DNA of 64,000 nucleotides from the NCBI GenBank assembly GCA_026169375.1, contig JAPFCR010000014.1, forward strand, positions 1-64,000, written 5' to 3'. Every line of letters begins with the position of its first letter. Positions within the stretch are counted from its first letter, which is position 1. Shown in pieces: positions 34,834-42,691 of this stretch. The DNA is from Sporosarcina sp. GTDB lineage: Bacteria > Bacillota > Bacilli > Bacillales_A > Planococcaceae. The notes beneath the pieces are model-generated. The model worked only from the letters and a program-made list of their open reading frames with translations, did not search any database and was not told the origin of the DNA. Both the position numbers and the translations under genes were made by a program.

Positions 34834-34862
34834 GAGAGGAGAGTTGACGCTCTCCTCTCTTT
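34834..34862 (+). terminator. Strong terminator of the 47-aa gene
   Basis: Perfect 10-bp stem GAGAGGAGAG / CTCTCCTCTC, 6-nt loop, short T tail. Confidence 0.85.
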
Positions 34863-35038
34863 ACTATCTATACCCATTCTAAACGAAACATATGCAGGTT
34901 TCAAGACTGTGGATAAAGAGGGAATGACAATTGCATTATTAAAGGTGGACTATTTGGCTTTGAGTTGTCGCATTCAATATCGCAATTAAATTATCTAAAC
35001 CCTCTGTAATCCTTGATATTACAGTGGTTATAGGTATT

Positions 35039-35060
35039 GGGTTCGACTCCCGCCATCCCC
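35039..35060 (+). other. tRNA 3'-end-like sequence (possible attachment-site scar)
   Basis: GGGTTCGACTCCCGCCATCCC matches the T-loop and 3' acceptor strand of a tRNA (GTTCGAC loop), but no 5' half, anticodon arm or CCA precedes or follows. Integrative elements leave such direct-repeat copies of a tRNA end. No integrase lies beside it. Confidence 0.4.
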
Positions 35061-35151
35061 GTAAAACATGAGCGACAAACCTTACGGACAGTTAACGTCA
35101 TAGCTTATCAGAGAATATTAACGTTTTATATTTAATAGCAACACACGAGGA

Positions 35152-35192
35152 CCCTCTCGTCTAATGATAAACGATTAGACGGGGGTTTTTTG
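35152..35192 (+). terminator. Orphan terminator
   Basis: CCCTCTCGTCTAAT / ATTAGACGGGGG stem with T6, with no plus-strand gene in the preceding 350 bp. It may end transcription coming from a lost gene or element. The rest of 34863-35538 has only this, the tRNA-like scar and two palindromic repeats. Confidence 0.75.
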
Positions 35193-35256
35193 TTGTCTAA
35201 AATAGATTAACGCATACGATTGTTTTTCAATGTCATTAAGTTTCATCAGACTTCAA

Positions 35257-35319
35257 GATTCGTACCCGTGCATAACATAGTTCGGAAAATTCTAAGTTGA
35301 TTTATGAATAGATGCAGAT
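35257..35319. repeat. CCTGTGCAT palindromic element, degenerate copy
   Basis: GATTCGTACCCGTGCATAAC ... TTATGAATAGATGCAGAT: left arm good, right arm decayed. Confidence 0.6.
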
Positions 35320-35441
35320 GTATTTATTATAATTACCTTAAATTATTTAAAGACGTACTGAAAAAGAAGTATGAACAATATAATGTAAGGGGAGTGAGTG
35401 AATATACTTTACTAACTTACAAGAATCGATGGCTTTTAAAA

Positions 35442-35504
35442 GATTCGTACCTGTATGTAACGTAATTCCGAATATTCTGAATTGAACCATGCACAGGCAC
35501 GGAT
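35442..35504. repeat. CCTGTGCAT palindromic element (copy)
   Basis: GATTCGTACCTGTATGTAAC ... GAATTGAACCATGCACAGGC; about 35 bp before yojF. Confidence 0.7.
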
Positions 35505-35538
35505 ATCAGGCGCGGATATTTAGAAAGGGGATGGCAGA

Positions 35539-35898
35539 TTGCGACCGATCGAAAAAGAAAAAATTCAAGAGAAAATAGATAGTTTTGCTAAGAAAGAAGT
35601 ATTTATCCATATGGAAACATCGACAGGCTCTTATATTGGTGTACAAAATCCTGATAACATTCCAGCATGTGCATACATTAGGAATGAAATAATACAATTC
35701 ACTGAGGGGAAAATTGTAGAAAACGAGGCATGGTATTCGGTCGGATTAAAAATTAAAAATGGCTGGATTTACGTGGAAGGGCTTACCGATTGGGAAATGT
35801 ATGACAAAGATACATTATTATTAGGGGGACATGATACAGAAGGGAATTTGAAGATTGGACTTCAGCTAAGCCACCGTCCATTTGTATGCGGTGAATAA
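35539..35898 (+). CDS. yojF: YojF-like protein (DUF1806), 119 aa
   Basis: DUF1806 protein with the family pattern METSTGSYIGVQNPDNIPAC AYIRNEI ... GLTDWEMYDKD. In B. subtilis yojF precedes yojG (bshB2), and here too a bshB2-like gene follows 17 bp later. Function unknown; the conserved pairing suggests a role in bacillithiol metabolism. TTG start, with AAAGGGGATGG about 7 bp upstream. Confidence 0.85.
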   Translation: MRPIEKEKIQEKIDSFAKKEVFIHMETSTGSYIGVQNPDNIPACAYIRNEIIQFTEGKIVENEAWYSVGLKIKNGWIYVEGLTDWEMYDKDTLLLGGHDTEGNLKIGLQLSHRPFVCGE

Positions 35899-35915
35899 TA
35901 AAGGGGGGAGCTTAC

Positions 35916-36590
35916 ATGAATGAAAGGGTATTGGCGATTTATCCACATCCAGATGATGAAACAATCGGTAAAGCTGGTACGCTCATCAATCATGTGAAAA
36001 ATGGGGATGAAGTGACCTTAATTTGTGCGACGATGGGCCAAATGGGGAGAAAAATGGGAAAACCTTTTTTCGCCAATCGAGAAACTTTAACTGCTATTCG
36101 AAAGAAAGAGTTGTTGGATGCTTGCGAAGCAATTGGAATTCGAGACGTGAGAATGTGGATGATGCAAGACAAAACACTTCAATTTCGTGAAAAATCATTT
36201 TTGGCAGACAAAGTTCAAGCTGTTATGGATGAAGTAAAACCGACGCTCGTGTATTCTTATTATCCAGAATACGGCGTACATCCAGATCATGATGCTTTGT
36301 CAGACGCAACAATTTTGGCGATTAACAGGCTTCCGAGAAAAGAAAGACCTGTATTTCTAGGTTCAGTCATTTCAAGAGAAGGTCAAGATGAATTAGGCGC
36401 TCCGGATATTATCAATGATGTATCTCATGTGGTGCACGAAAAAATTAAGGCATTACAAGCACATCGGTCACAGACGGAACATTGGTTAGTAGCTGTAACT
36501 GATCCCTCAATTAGTGTTCAAGAAAGAAAAGAGTTACTAGAAAAGCAGAGTCAAGAGCAATTTTGGATTTATCGGCATAAAAATATTTAA
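35916..36590 (+). CDS. bshB2: Bacillithiol biosynthesis deacetylase BshB2 (224 aa)
   Basis: PIG-L/LmbE-type zinc deacetylase: metal motif HPDDE (residues 11-15) and the third ligand region YGVHPDHDALSDA near residue 120. It removes acetate from N-acetylglucosaminyl-malate to give glucosaminyl-malate, the second step to bacillithiol. Close match to B. subtilis YojG, including its yojF neighbour. AAAGGGGGGAGC precedes ATG. Confidence 0.88.
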   Translation: MNERVLAIYPHPDDETIGKAGTLINHVKNGDEVTLICATMGQMGRKMGKPFFANRETLTAIRKKELLDACEAIGIRDVRMWMMQDKTLQFREKSFLADKVQAVMDEVKPTLVYSYYPEYGVHPDHDALSDATILAINRLPRKERPVFLGSVISREGQDELGAPDIINDVSHVVHEKIKALQAHRSQTEHWLVAVTDPSISVQERKELLEKQSQEQFWIYRHKNI

Positions 36591-36610
36591 GTACAGAAAG
36601 GATGACGATA

Positions 36611-37906
36611 ATGAAAAGGATATTTGTAATGATGTTTACTTTAGTAATTGGTTCCGTTTTACTCGCAGCCTGTTCAAGTGGAGATTCTAAAGAAGGTAAA
36701 AGCGATTCGGATGTAACTGAGATTACGTATTGGCAATACACATTCCCAACAAAAGTTGAGGAAATCGATAAAATTATTGCTGATTTTGAAGAAGAAAATC
36801 CAGATATTAAAGTTGTAGCGCAAGACTTTCCATATGATCAATACCAAAATAAAATATTTGCTGCAGTTGAAGCTGAGAACGGTCCAGATATTATGAATAT
36901 TTATAATGGATGGATTTCAAAATATGTGGATATGGACTATATTCAACCAATCCGCGAAGAGTTTATGAGTCAAGATGAAATTTCAGATTACTATGTTGAT
37001 ATGATTCAACCGTATGAACTAGATGGCAAATACTACACATTACCTGTAGCTGTTCGTTCATTAGCTCTATTTTGGAATAAAGATATGTACAAAGAGGCTG
37101 GATTAGATCCAGAAAGCCCACCAAAAACATGGGATGAGTTAATTGAAAATGCAAAAGCAATGACTGAAATGACTGACGATGGCCGGTACAAAAAAGAAGG
37201 GTTTGGATGGAATGCGGCAGGGCAAGGATTACATGAATTCCAACAAGTCCTGTTACGTCAATACGGCGTAGAGCCTTACAGTGAGGATACGTCAAAAGTA
37301 TTGTGGAATGAAAAGCAAGAAGGCTATGACGCATTTAAATATTGGTTGGATATGACAATGGTTCATAAAATTGGTGACCCTGATGTCGGGAATACTTACC
37401 GAGAAGCTTTCCTTGCAGGCATTGCGGGTATGATTGTCGATGGCTCGTTTGCAGTTGGTGATATTCAAGATGCAAGTTTTGACTGGGGTGTTACAACATT
37501 ACCTGTACTTGAAGAAGGCGGTTTAGAGTCAAACTATGCTTCTTATTGGACAAATGCAATTGCAAAAGGTGTGGAAGGAAAAAAATTAGAGGCAAGTGAA
37601 AAGTTCCTAGCGTATTTAATCCAAGAAGATGTTCAAAGAGAGTGGTTAGAGAATATTGGTGAACTACCTGCATCAAAAGCTTTAATCGCGGATGAAGAAC
37701 TTGTGAATAATCCAACTTATGGACCGTTCATTGAAGGATTGGAACACGCGCATGCAACATTCTTTGTCAATGAAGATAAAGAGCGACAAATCATCATTGA
37801 TGGTGTTGATAAAATTCGTCTAGAGAATGCGGATTACGATGAAACATTCGATGATATTGTGAAAAAGATTCAAGAAGTAAGAGATGAATTTTTCGATAAG
37901 CAGTAG
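36611..37906 (+). CDS. Sugar-type ABC transporter substrate-binding lipoprotein (431 aa)
   Basis: Lipoprotein signal with lipobox LLAAC (Cys21), then a family-1 extracellular binding protein: ITYWQYTFPTKVEEIDKIIA, PDIMNIYNGWI, RSLALFWNKDMYKEAGLDPE SPPKTWDELI. Two MalF/MalG-type permeases follow, without an ATPase, which is common where one MsmK-like ATPase serves many importers. ATG 36611 has AAAGGA 8 bp upstream. The gene starts 20 bp after bshB2, so co-transcription is likely. Confidence 0.88.
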   Translation: MKRIFVMMFTLVIGSVLLAACSSGDSKEGKSDSDVTEITYWQYTFPTKVEEIDKIIADFEEENPDIKVVAQDFPYDQYQNKIFAAVEAENGPDIMNIYNGWISKYVDMDYIQPIREEFMSQDEISDYYVDMIQPYELDGKYYTLPVAVRSLALFWNKDMYKEAGLDPESPPKTWDELIENAKAMTEMTDDGRYKKEGFGWNAAGQGLHEFQQVLLRQYGVEPYSEDTSKVLWNEKQEGYDAFKYWLDMTMVHKIGDPDVGNTYREAFLAGIAGMIVDGSFAVGDIQDASFDWGVTTLPVLEEGGLESNYASYWTNAIAKGVEGKKLEASEKFLAYLIQEDVQREWLENIGELPASKALIADEELVNNPTYGPFIEGLEHAHATFFVNEDKERQIIIDGVDKIRLENADYDETFDDIVKKIQEVRDEFFDKQ

Positions 37907-38012
37907 AAAAACAAATCGAGTTATCTGAAGAGTGCGAAATTTAGTTAGGGAAAGTGATTTTTCTTACAAAATGTAAAGCGCAGGACTATTAGAACGAAAC
38001 TAAAACGGGGCA

Positions 38013-38042
38013 TCCAGAAGGTCGGTTTTCAGACTTTCTGGA
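38013..38042 (+). terminator. Intercistronic hairpin between binding protein and permease genes
   Basis: TCCAGAAGGTC / GACTTTCTGGA with 8-nt loop and no T run. Its position suggests an mRNA-stability or partial-termination element that keeps the binding protein in excess, as in other ABC operons. Confidence 0.5.
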
Positions 38043-38066
38043 CTGCACCAGCTAAGGAGGGGGAAG

Positions 38067-38993
38067 ATGGCTAAGTTGAAAGGAAAGGAAATGATCAAAA
38101 AAAGAACATTAAGTTTACAGAAAAGGAAGGCACTCATTGCGTATTCGTTTTTAATCATTCCAGTTTTGTTTTACTTAGCAATTAGAATCGTTCCCGCATT
38201 ACAAGCCTTTTTGATGTCTTTTACAACGAGTAGTTCGTCTGCATTTACACTTGAAAACTATCAAAAATTAATCCACGATGAAGTGTTTTGGAAGTCAGTT
38301 AAAAATACATTATTGTATGTTGTCATTATCGTTCCGTTACAAATGTTATTTGGGTTACTTTTAGCGTTGGCTATTGAAAGAGTGGGCGGGAAGTTAAAGT
38401 GGTTTTATCGGGTTGTTTTCTTTTTACCATATATGACGTCAATCGTTGCTATTAGTTGGGTTTGGCGATTATTATACGATCCTAACTCGGGAGTCTTGAA
38501 TGAGATTTTAGTGAAATTAAATTTACCAACTCAGGAATGGTTGGGAAGTCCTTCCACCGCACTTATCTCAATTAGCGTGGTCATTATTTGGCAGATGATG
38601 GGTTTTTGTATGCTGTTATTTACGGCGGGTTTACAGGTCATCCCAAGACAGTATTATGAAGCAGCTAAGATTGACGGGGCAACTAAGTGGCAGACTTTTT
38701 GGAATATCACTTTTCCTTTGTTGAATCCAACGATTGTTTTTTTAGCGATTATTGGTGTGATCCAAACGCTACAAACCTTCACACAGATTGCTAACTTAAC
38801 GGGAGGAAGTTCTGGGGGCGGATTAGGCGGTCCTTTAAACAGTACGATGAGTGTCGTCGTTTACATGTATAACGAAGGATTCCGAGAATATAATTTACAT
38901 TATGCCGCAGCTAGTACGGTATTTCTTTTTATTTTAATTTTAATCGTTACGTTAATTCAATTCCGAACATTTAACAAGAGTTATAAATTGTGA
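38067..38993 (+). CDS. Sugar-type ABC transporter permease, MalF/UgpA class (308 aa)
   Basis: Six membrane helices with the EAA loop YYEAAKIDGATKWQTFWNIT near residue 205. AAGGAGGGGGAAG precedes ATG. With the next gene it forms the membrane heterodimer of the importer whose binding protein is at 36611. Confidence 0.9.
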   Translation: MAKLKGKEMIKKRTLSLQKRKALIAYSFLIIPVLFYLAIRIVPALQAFLMSFTTSSSSAFTLENYQKLIHDEVFWKSVKNTLLYVVIIVPLQMLFGLLLALAIERVGGKLKWFYRVVFFLPYMTSIVAISWVWRLLYDPNSGVLNEILVKLNLPTQEWLGSPSTALISISVVIIWQMMGFCMLLFTAGLQVIPRQYYEAAKIDGATKWQTFWNITFPLLNPTIVFLAIIGVIQTLQTFTQIANLTGGSSGGGLGGPLNSTMSVVVYMYNEGFREYNLHYAAASTVFLFILILIVTLIQFRTFNKSYKL

Positions 38994-39004
38994 GGGGGGA
39001 AATC

Positions 39005-39835
39005 ATGAAAGCGAAAAACTTTAGTGTTGCTAAAATAATCATTAATATTTTTCTGCTCATAGGAATTGTAGCGGTATCCTTTCCTTTTGTCTGGATGATT
39101 TTGTCGTCAGTAAAAAGTACGGCAGATTTTTACTCCTTTTCATTTTGGCCCCAGTCACTCGACTTTTCAGGGTATAAGTTTGTTTTCGAAAAAACTGATT
39201 TTACCCGATGGTATTTAAATAGTTTTATCGTCGCAATTGTGGTGACATTTAGTAATATTATTTTTTGTTCTTTAATCGGGTATACATTAGCAAAGTTTCG
39301 CGTTACAGGTATGAAGTTAATTTTCTTAATCATTTTAAGTACAATGATGATCCCAACTGAAATGTTAATTATTCCGTGGTATGTATTTAGTAGTGATTTC
39401 CAATGGGTCGACTCTTATTGGGGGCTTATATTCCCGGGACTGATGGAAGCGTTTGGAATCTTTTTAATGAGACAGTTTATGGCTTCGGTACCGGATGATA
39501 TTTTAGATGCAGCGAGAATAGACGGCATGGGCGAATTTAAAATTTGGCTAAGAATTGCGATGCCACAAGTGAAGCCCGCCATTTCCGCACTTGCAATCAT
39601 TACATTTTTAGGAAATTGGAATGCCTATTTATGGCCAGTTATTGTAACAAATACGGCTAAAATGAGGACTTTACCTGTTGGTATCGCGATGTATGGAACT
39701 TCAGATGCTGGAGGAATCCAGTGGAATACGATTATGGCGATGAGTTCGTTAACGGTCATTCCGATGATTATTGTCTTTTTAATTTTCCAAAGACAAATTG
39801 TTGAAGGAATCGCCCTTAGCGGAACGAAAGGATAA
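39005..39835 (+). CDS. Sugar-type ABC transporter permease, MalG/UgpE class (276 aa)
   Basis: Six helices, EAA loop ILDAARIDGMGEFKIWLRIA near residue 180, and the MalG-like C-terminus FQRQIVEGIALSGTKG. ATG 39005 is chosen for the GAGGGGGGAAATC ribosome site; the frame is open upstream from a GTG. Partner of the preceding permease. Confidence 0.9.
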   Translation: MKAKNFSVAKIIINIFLLIGIVAVSFPFVWMILSSVKSTADFYSFSFWPQSLDFSGYKFVFEKTDFTRWYLNSFIVAIVVTFSNIIFCSLIGYTLAKFRVTGMKLIFLIILSTMMIPTEMLIIPWYVFSSDFQWVDSYWGLIFPGLMEAFGIFLMRQFMASVPDDILDAARIDGMGEFKIWLRIAMPQVKPAISALAIITFLGNWNAYLWPVIVTNTAKMRTLPVGIAMYGTSDAGGIQWNTIMAMSSLTVIPMIIVFLIFQRQIVEGIALSGTKG

Positions 39836-39854
39836 TATGCGAAAGGGGAGTTGG

Positions 39855-41324
39855 ATGAGTCTAAAAGAAGACTTTATAAAAAAGGATGGTCGGTCGTTTC
39901 CCGGGAAGGTTTATGTGGAGGCATTGTTAAAGCCTGTTTTTAATGATCAAAGAGATTTTTTATTGGATGCAATGTTTGCTTTGCACCGAGCACATGTCAT
40001 CATGTTAGCGGAACAAGCATTGTTACCAAAAGAAGAAGCCCGCAAAATCCTAAGTGGTTTGGAAGAATTAGAAAAGGTGGAGCGGACGGATATTAGGTAT
40101 AATCCTAGGTTTGAAGATTTGTTTTTTTTAATGGAAGCTAAATTAGGAGAAGTCATTGGCGATGAATTAGCTGGAAAAGTTCACTTAGCAAGAAGCCGTA
40201 ATGATATGGGAGAGGGAATGTATCGCTATGTACTTCGCGAAAAGATTCTCAGTTTGGTTCAAGACGTTGATAGTTTAAGTGAAGCGTTAATTGAGCAAGC
40301 GAAGTTACATATCCATTCAATTATGCCGGCACATACCCATACACAACCTGCTCAACCAACAACATTCGGTCATTATTTACTCGCGATTTATGATAATTTG
40401 CGAAGAGACCGGGCACGTCTCATGCAAGCGTACAAAACTGTAAATGTATCTCCGTTAGGTGCAGCAGCTATAACGACGACAGGCTTTGATATTAGTAGAG
40501 AAAGATTGGCGGAGTTATTAGGTTTTGAAGAGGTACTCGAAAACTCTTATGATGCGATTGGTACGGGTGATTATTTAATAGATGCAGCGCAATCTGTCAT
40601 TAGTTTAATGGTGAATACGGGACGCTGGGTGCAAGAGTTCTTAAGATTTGCATCGCATGAAGTAGGACTAGTAAGAGTGGCTGACGCTTACGTTCAAACA
40701 TCTAGTATTATGCCGCAAAAAAGAAATCCTGTATCTATCGAGCATTCGCGTTCTTTGGCAAGCAATGCAGTCGGAAAAGCACAAACCGTCATCCAAATGC
40801 TGCACAACACGCCTTACGGAGACATTAATGATTCGGAAGATGACCTTCAACCGACATTATATGATAGCTTGCATACGGCAGAACGGGTGATGAAGCTAAT
40901 GAATGCCGTCATTCGAACGATGGATTTTAATGTGACGAGGGCAGAAAAGCAAGCGGCTGAAAATTTAATTGTTATTACGGAATTAGCCGACGTACTGACG
41001 CGGGACCACGGCATAAGCTTTAGAAAATCTCACAGGATTGCAACGAAAATTGCACAAAAATCCGTTGCAGAGAAAAAGGAATTATTCGACTGGACAGTTG
41101 AGGAAATCAATCAACTCATCGGAGAAGTGAAGTTTTCAAAGAAAGAATGGGCGGATATCATAAGTCCAAGAGTTTTTGTAAAACGCCGAAATGTACGCGG
41201 CGGCCCAAGTCCGAGTGAGGTAAAGCGAATGATTGAAAACCGGTTACAGTTTGCAAAAGAAGAAGCAAATGCTTTTGCTCGTATTCAAGGGCGTTTAAGT
41301 GGAGCGAAAAAAATGCGTACTTGA
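39855..41324 (+). CDS. Argininosuccinate-lyase-like protein (fumarase/aspartase superfamily), 489 aa
   Basis: Superfamily signature SSIMPQKRNPVS (about residue 282) with catalytic Ser, HLARSRNDMGEGMYRYVLR near residue 110 and THTQPAQPTTFGHYLLAIYD near 165. These match ArgH. No argG is nearby and the gene is the last of a sugar-importer operon beginning at yojF, so it may be a specialised lyase that releases fumarate from an imported or salvaged succinyl/aspartyl compound. AAAGGGGAGTTGG sets the start at 39855. Confidence 0.8.
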   Translation: MSLKEDFIKKDGRSFPGKVYVEALLKPVFNDQRDFLLDAMFALHRAHVIMLAEQALLPKEEARKILSGLEELEKVERTDIRYNPRFEDLFFLMEAKLGEVIGDELAGKVHLARSRNDMGEGMYRYVLREKILSLVQDVDSLSEALIEQAKLHIHSIMPAHTHTQPAQPTTFGHYLLAIYDNLRRDRARLMQAYKTVNVSPLGAAAITTTGFDISRERLAELLGFEEVLENSYDAIGTGDYLIDAAQSVISLMVNTGRWVQEFLRFASHEVGLVRVADAYVQTSSIMPQKRNPVSIEHSRSLASNAVGKAQTVIQMLHNTPYGDINDSEDDLQPTLYDSLHTAERVMKLMNAVIRTMDFNVTRAEKQAAENLIVITELADVLTRDHGISFRKSHRIATKIAQKSVAEKKELFDWTVEEINQLIGEVKFSKKEWADIISPRVFVKRRNVRGGPSPSEVKRMIENRLQFAKEEANAFARIQGRLSGAKKMRT

Positions 41325-41325
41325 A

Positions 41326-41457
41326 ATGCGTGCTTGTGTATCAGATTCGTACCTGGGAAAAATGCGTGCCTGTGCACCACACAATTATTCTGACAATCAA
41401 ATGCGTGCCTGTGCATCACACAATTCAGACACTATTCTGACAATCCAGGAATAAAAG
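41326..41457. repeat. Cluster of three partial CCTGTGCAT repeat units
   Basis: ATGCGTGCTTGTGTATC, AATGCGTGCCTGTGCACCAC and AATGCGTGCCTGTGCATCAC start three successive units; two continue CACAATT(C)...ATTCTGACAAT. They begin 2 bp after the lyase stop. Confidence 0.8.
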
Positions 41458-41516
41458 GCGCCAGGGTCCAACGCAATTCGGAATAAATTCAGAATTGTTT
41501 CAGAACCTGGTACCTT
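41455..41516. repeat. Variant palindrome (CCAGGGTCC ... CCTGGTACC)
   Basis: GGCGCCAGGGTCC and GAACCTGGTACC flank CAATTC ... GAATTG. It has the same centre as the main family but different outer arms. Confidence 0.55.
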
Positions 41517-41521
41517 AAACG

Positions 41522-41641
41522 TTAAAGATACTTCTTTACATCCTCAATCGTTTGAGCATCCCAAATATCATCAATCAAAAGCTCTAAAGTAATCGTGTCT
41601 AACTTGAAGATTCCTTCTTTGACTTCTTTAGGGACCGTGTT
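41522..41641 (-). pseudogene. C-terminal remnant of a Rpn/PD-(D/E)XK transposase-type protein
   Basis: Minus-strand codons read NTVPKEVKEGIFKLDTITLE then LLIDDIWDAQTIEDVKKYL and stop, resembling the tail of Rpn-family (recombination-promoting nuclease) or DUF4351-type proteins. Everything upstream is replaced by a palindromic repeat starting at 41643. Confidence 0.5.
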
Positions 41642-41642
41642 A

Positions 41643-41747
41643 AAATGCGTGCCTGTGCATCACACAATTTGGACGCTATTCTGACAATGGAGGAATAAAA
41701 AATCCGCACCTGTGCATGTATTTATGCACAGGTGCGGATTTATTTTT
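41643..41747. repeat. CCTGTGCAT unit plus perfect hairpin
   Basis: A unit AAATGCGTGCCTGTGCATCA ... is followed by a 40-bp hairpin (41701-41740) with two perfect 17-bp arms around AATCCGCACCTGTGCAT and a T-rich tail. It could also terminate transcription. Confidence 0.85.
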
Positions 41748-41790
41748 AATTGACATTCGGAAGCGATAAATTTATGCTTATCATTGAGAT

Positions 41791-41805
41791 TGAGAATCAT
41801 TATCA
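41791..41805. promoter_or_regulatory. Fur box
   Basis: TGAGAATCATTATCA matches the consensus TGATAATNATTATCA at all but one position; extended ATTGAGATTGAGAATCATTA gives further overlap. It lies about 85 bp before the siderophore importer. Confidence 0.88.
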
Positions 41806-41887
41806 TTTGTTTTTTATTAGTTAGATAATAAAAGCATGGTAAGCGTTCTGGGAATTGTTTTGATTACCAGATGAAAGGAGGTAGGTT

Positions 41888-42673
41888 ATGACGGCTTTTA
41901 ACGTAGACCGGGTGGCGGTTGGTTATTCGAATTCGCTCATTATCGATGAGTTGAGTGTGTCGATTCCGAAGGGTGAGATTACGACGATTATTGGTCCGAA
42001 TGGTTGTGGAAAATCGACTTTGTTGAAAACGATTTCGCGGATTCTAAGAGCGAAAAACGGTTCAGTTATCTTAGATGGACATGATATTCATCGATTAGGG
42101 ACGAAAGAAGTTGCGAAGAAGATGGCGATATTGCCCCAAACCGCGGAAGCACCCGGGGGATTAACGGTTTTTGAACTCGTTTCTTACGGGCGTTTTCCCC
42201 ATCAGAAAGGTTTTGTGTCGTTGAAAAAGGAAGATTATACGTATATTCATTGGGCACTAGATGTAACGGGGCTAATGGCATTTAAAGATCGTCCTATCGA
42301 AGCTTTGTCAGGCGGTCAAAGGCAGCGAGTTTGGATTGCGATGGCATTAGCACAGGACACAGAAATTTTAATTCTTGATGAACCGACTACTTATTTAGAT
42401 ATGGCCCATCAGTTAGATATTTTACTTCTTTTACAAAAGCTAAATCGTGAAGAAGGAAGGACGATTGTGATGGTGCTTCACGATTTGAACCATGCCTCAC
42501 GGTTTTCTGATTATTTAATTGCGATGAAAGAGGGGGCATTGATTACAGAAGGAAAGCCGGAAAAGGTTATGACTTGTTCTAATTTACAACGTGTTTTCCA
42601 GATCGATGCAAATTTAATGACATGTCCATTTAGTGCGAATCCAATTTGCTTGTCTTATCAATTGTGTCAATAA
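41888..42673 (+). CDS. Iron-siderophore ABC transporter ATPase, FecE/FhuC class (261 aa)
   Basis: Walker A GPNGCGKST (about residues 37-45), Q-loop LPQTAEAPGG, signature LSGGQRQR, Walker B ILILDEP and switch His in MVLHDLNHA. The C-terminal part up to CPFSANPICLSYQLC is typical of ferric-siderophore ATPases. Unlike most such operons the ATPase gene comes first. GAAAGGAGGTAGGTT precedes ATG. A Fur box upstream predicts induction in iron starvation. Confidence 0.9.
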   Translation: MTAFNVDRVAVGYSNSLIIDELSVSIPKGEITTIIGPNGCGKSTLLKTISRILRAKNGSVILDGHDIHRLGTKEVAKKMAILPQTAEAPGGLTVFELVSYGRFPHQKGFVSLKKEDYTYIHWALDVTGLMAFKDRPIEALSGGQRQRVWIAMALAQDTEILILDEPTTYLDMAHQLDILLLLQKLNREEGRTIVMVLHDLNHASRFSDYLIAMKEGALITEGKPEKVMTCSNLQRVFQIDANLMTCPFSANPICLSYQLCQ

Positions 42674-42691
42674 AATACGAGGGGGAAGTTG

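Larger units (their letters stand above)
34590..34862 (+). promoter_or_regulatory. Structured mRNA with alternative pairings around a tiny gene
   Basis: Four segments can pair in alternative ways: GGGTGGATGGTTGTCA (34590-34605), AAACCACCC (34746-34754), GGGTGGTTT (34774-34782) and TGACAACCACC (34801-34811). Segments 1 and 4 give a perfect 9-bp long-range helix TGGTTGTCA/TGACAACCA between 5' and 3' ends; 2 and 3 give a perfect 9-bp hairpin; 1 can also meet 2, and 3 can meet 4. See findings. Confidence 0.5.

Noticed and set aside
34603..34904. Two minus-strand frames (67 and 70 aa) opposite the small gene
   Set aside because: They run through the terminator and hairpins and lack ribosome sites. 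An antisense RNA is possible, but not a protein.
35039..35060. Functional tRNA gene
   Set aside because: Only the T-loop and acceptor-like 3' part is present; there is no D-arm or anticodon arm upstream and the T-stem is not complete on the 5' side.
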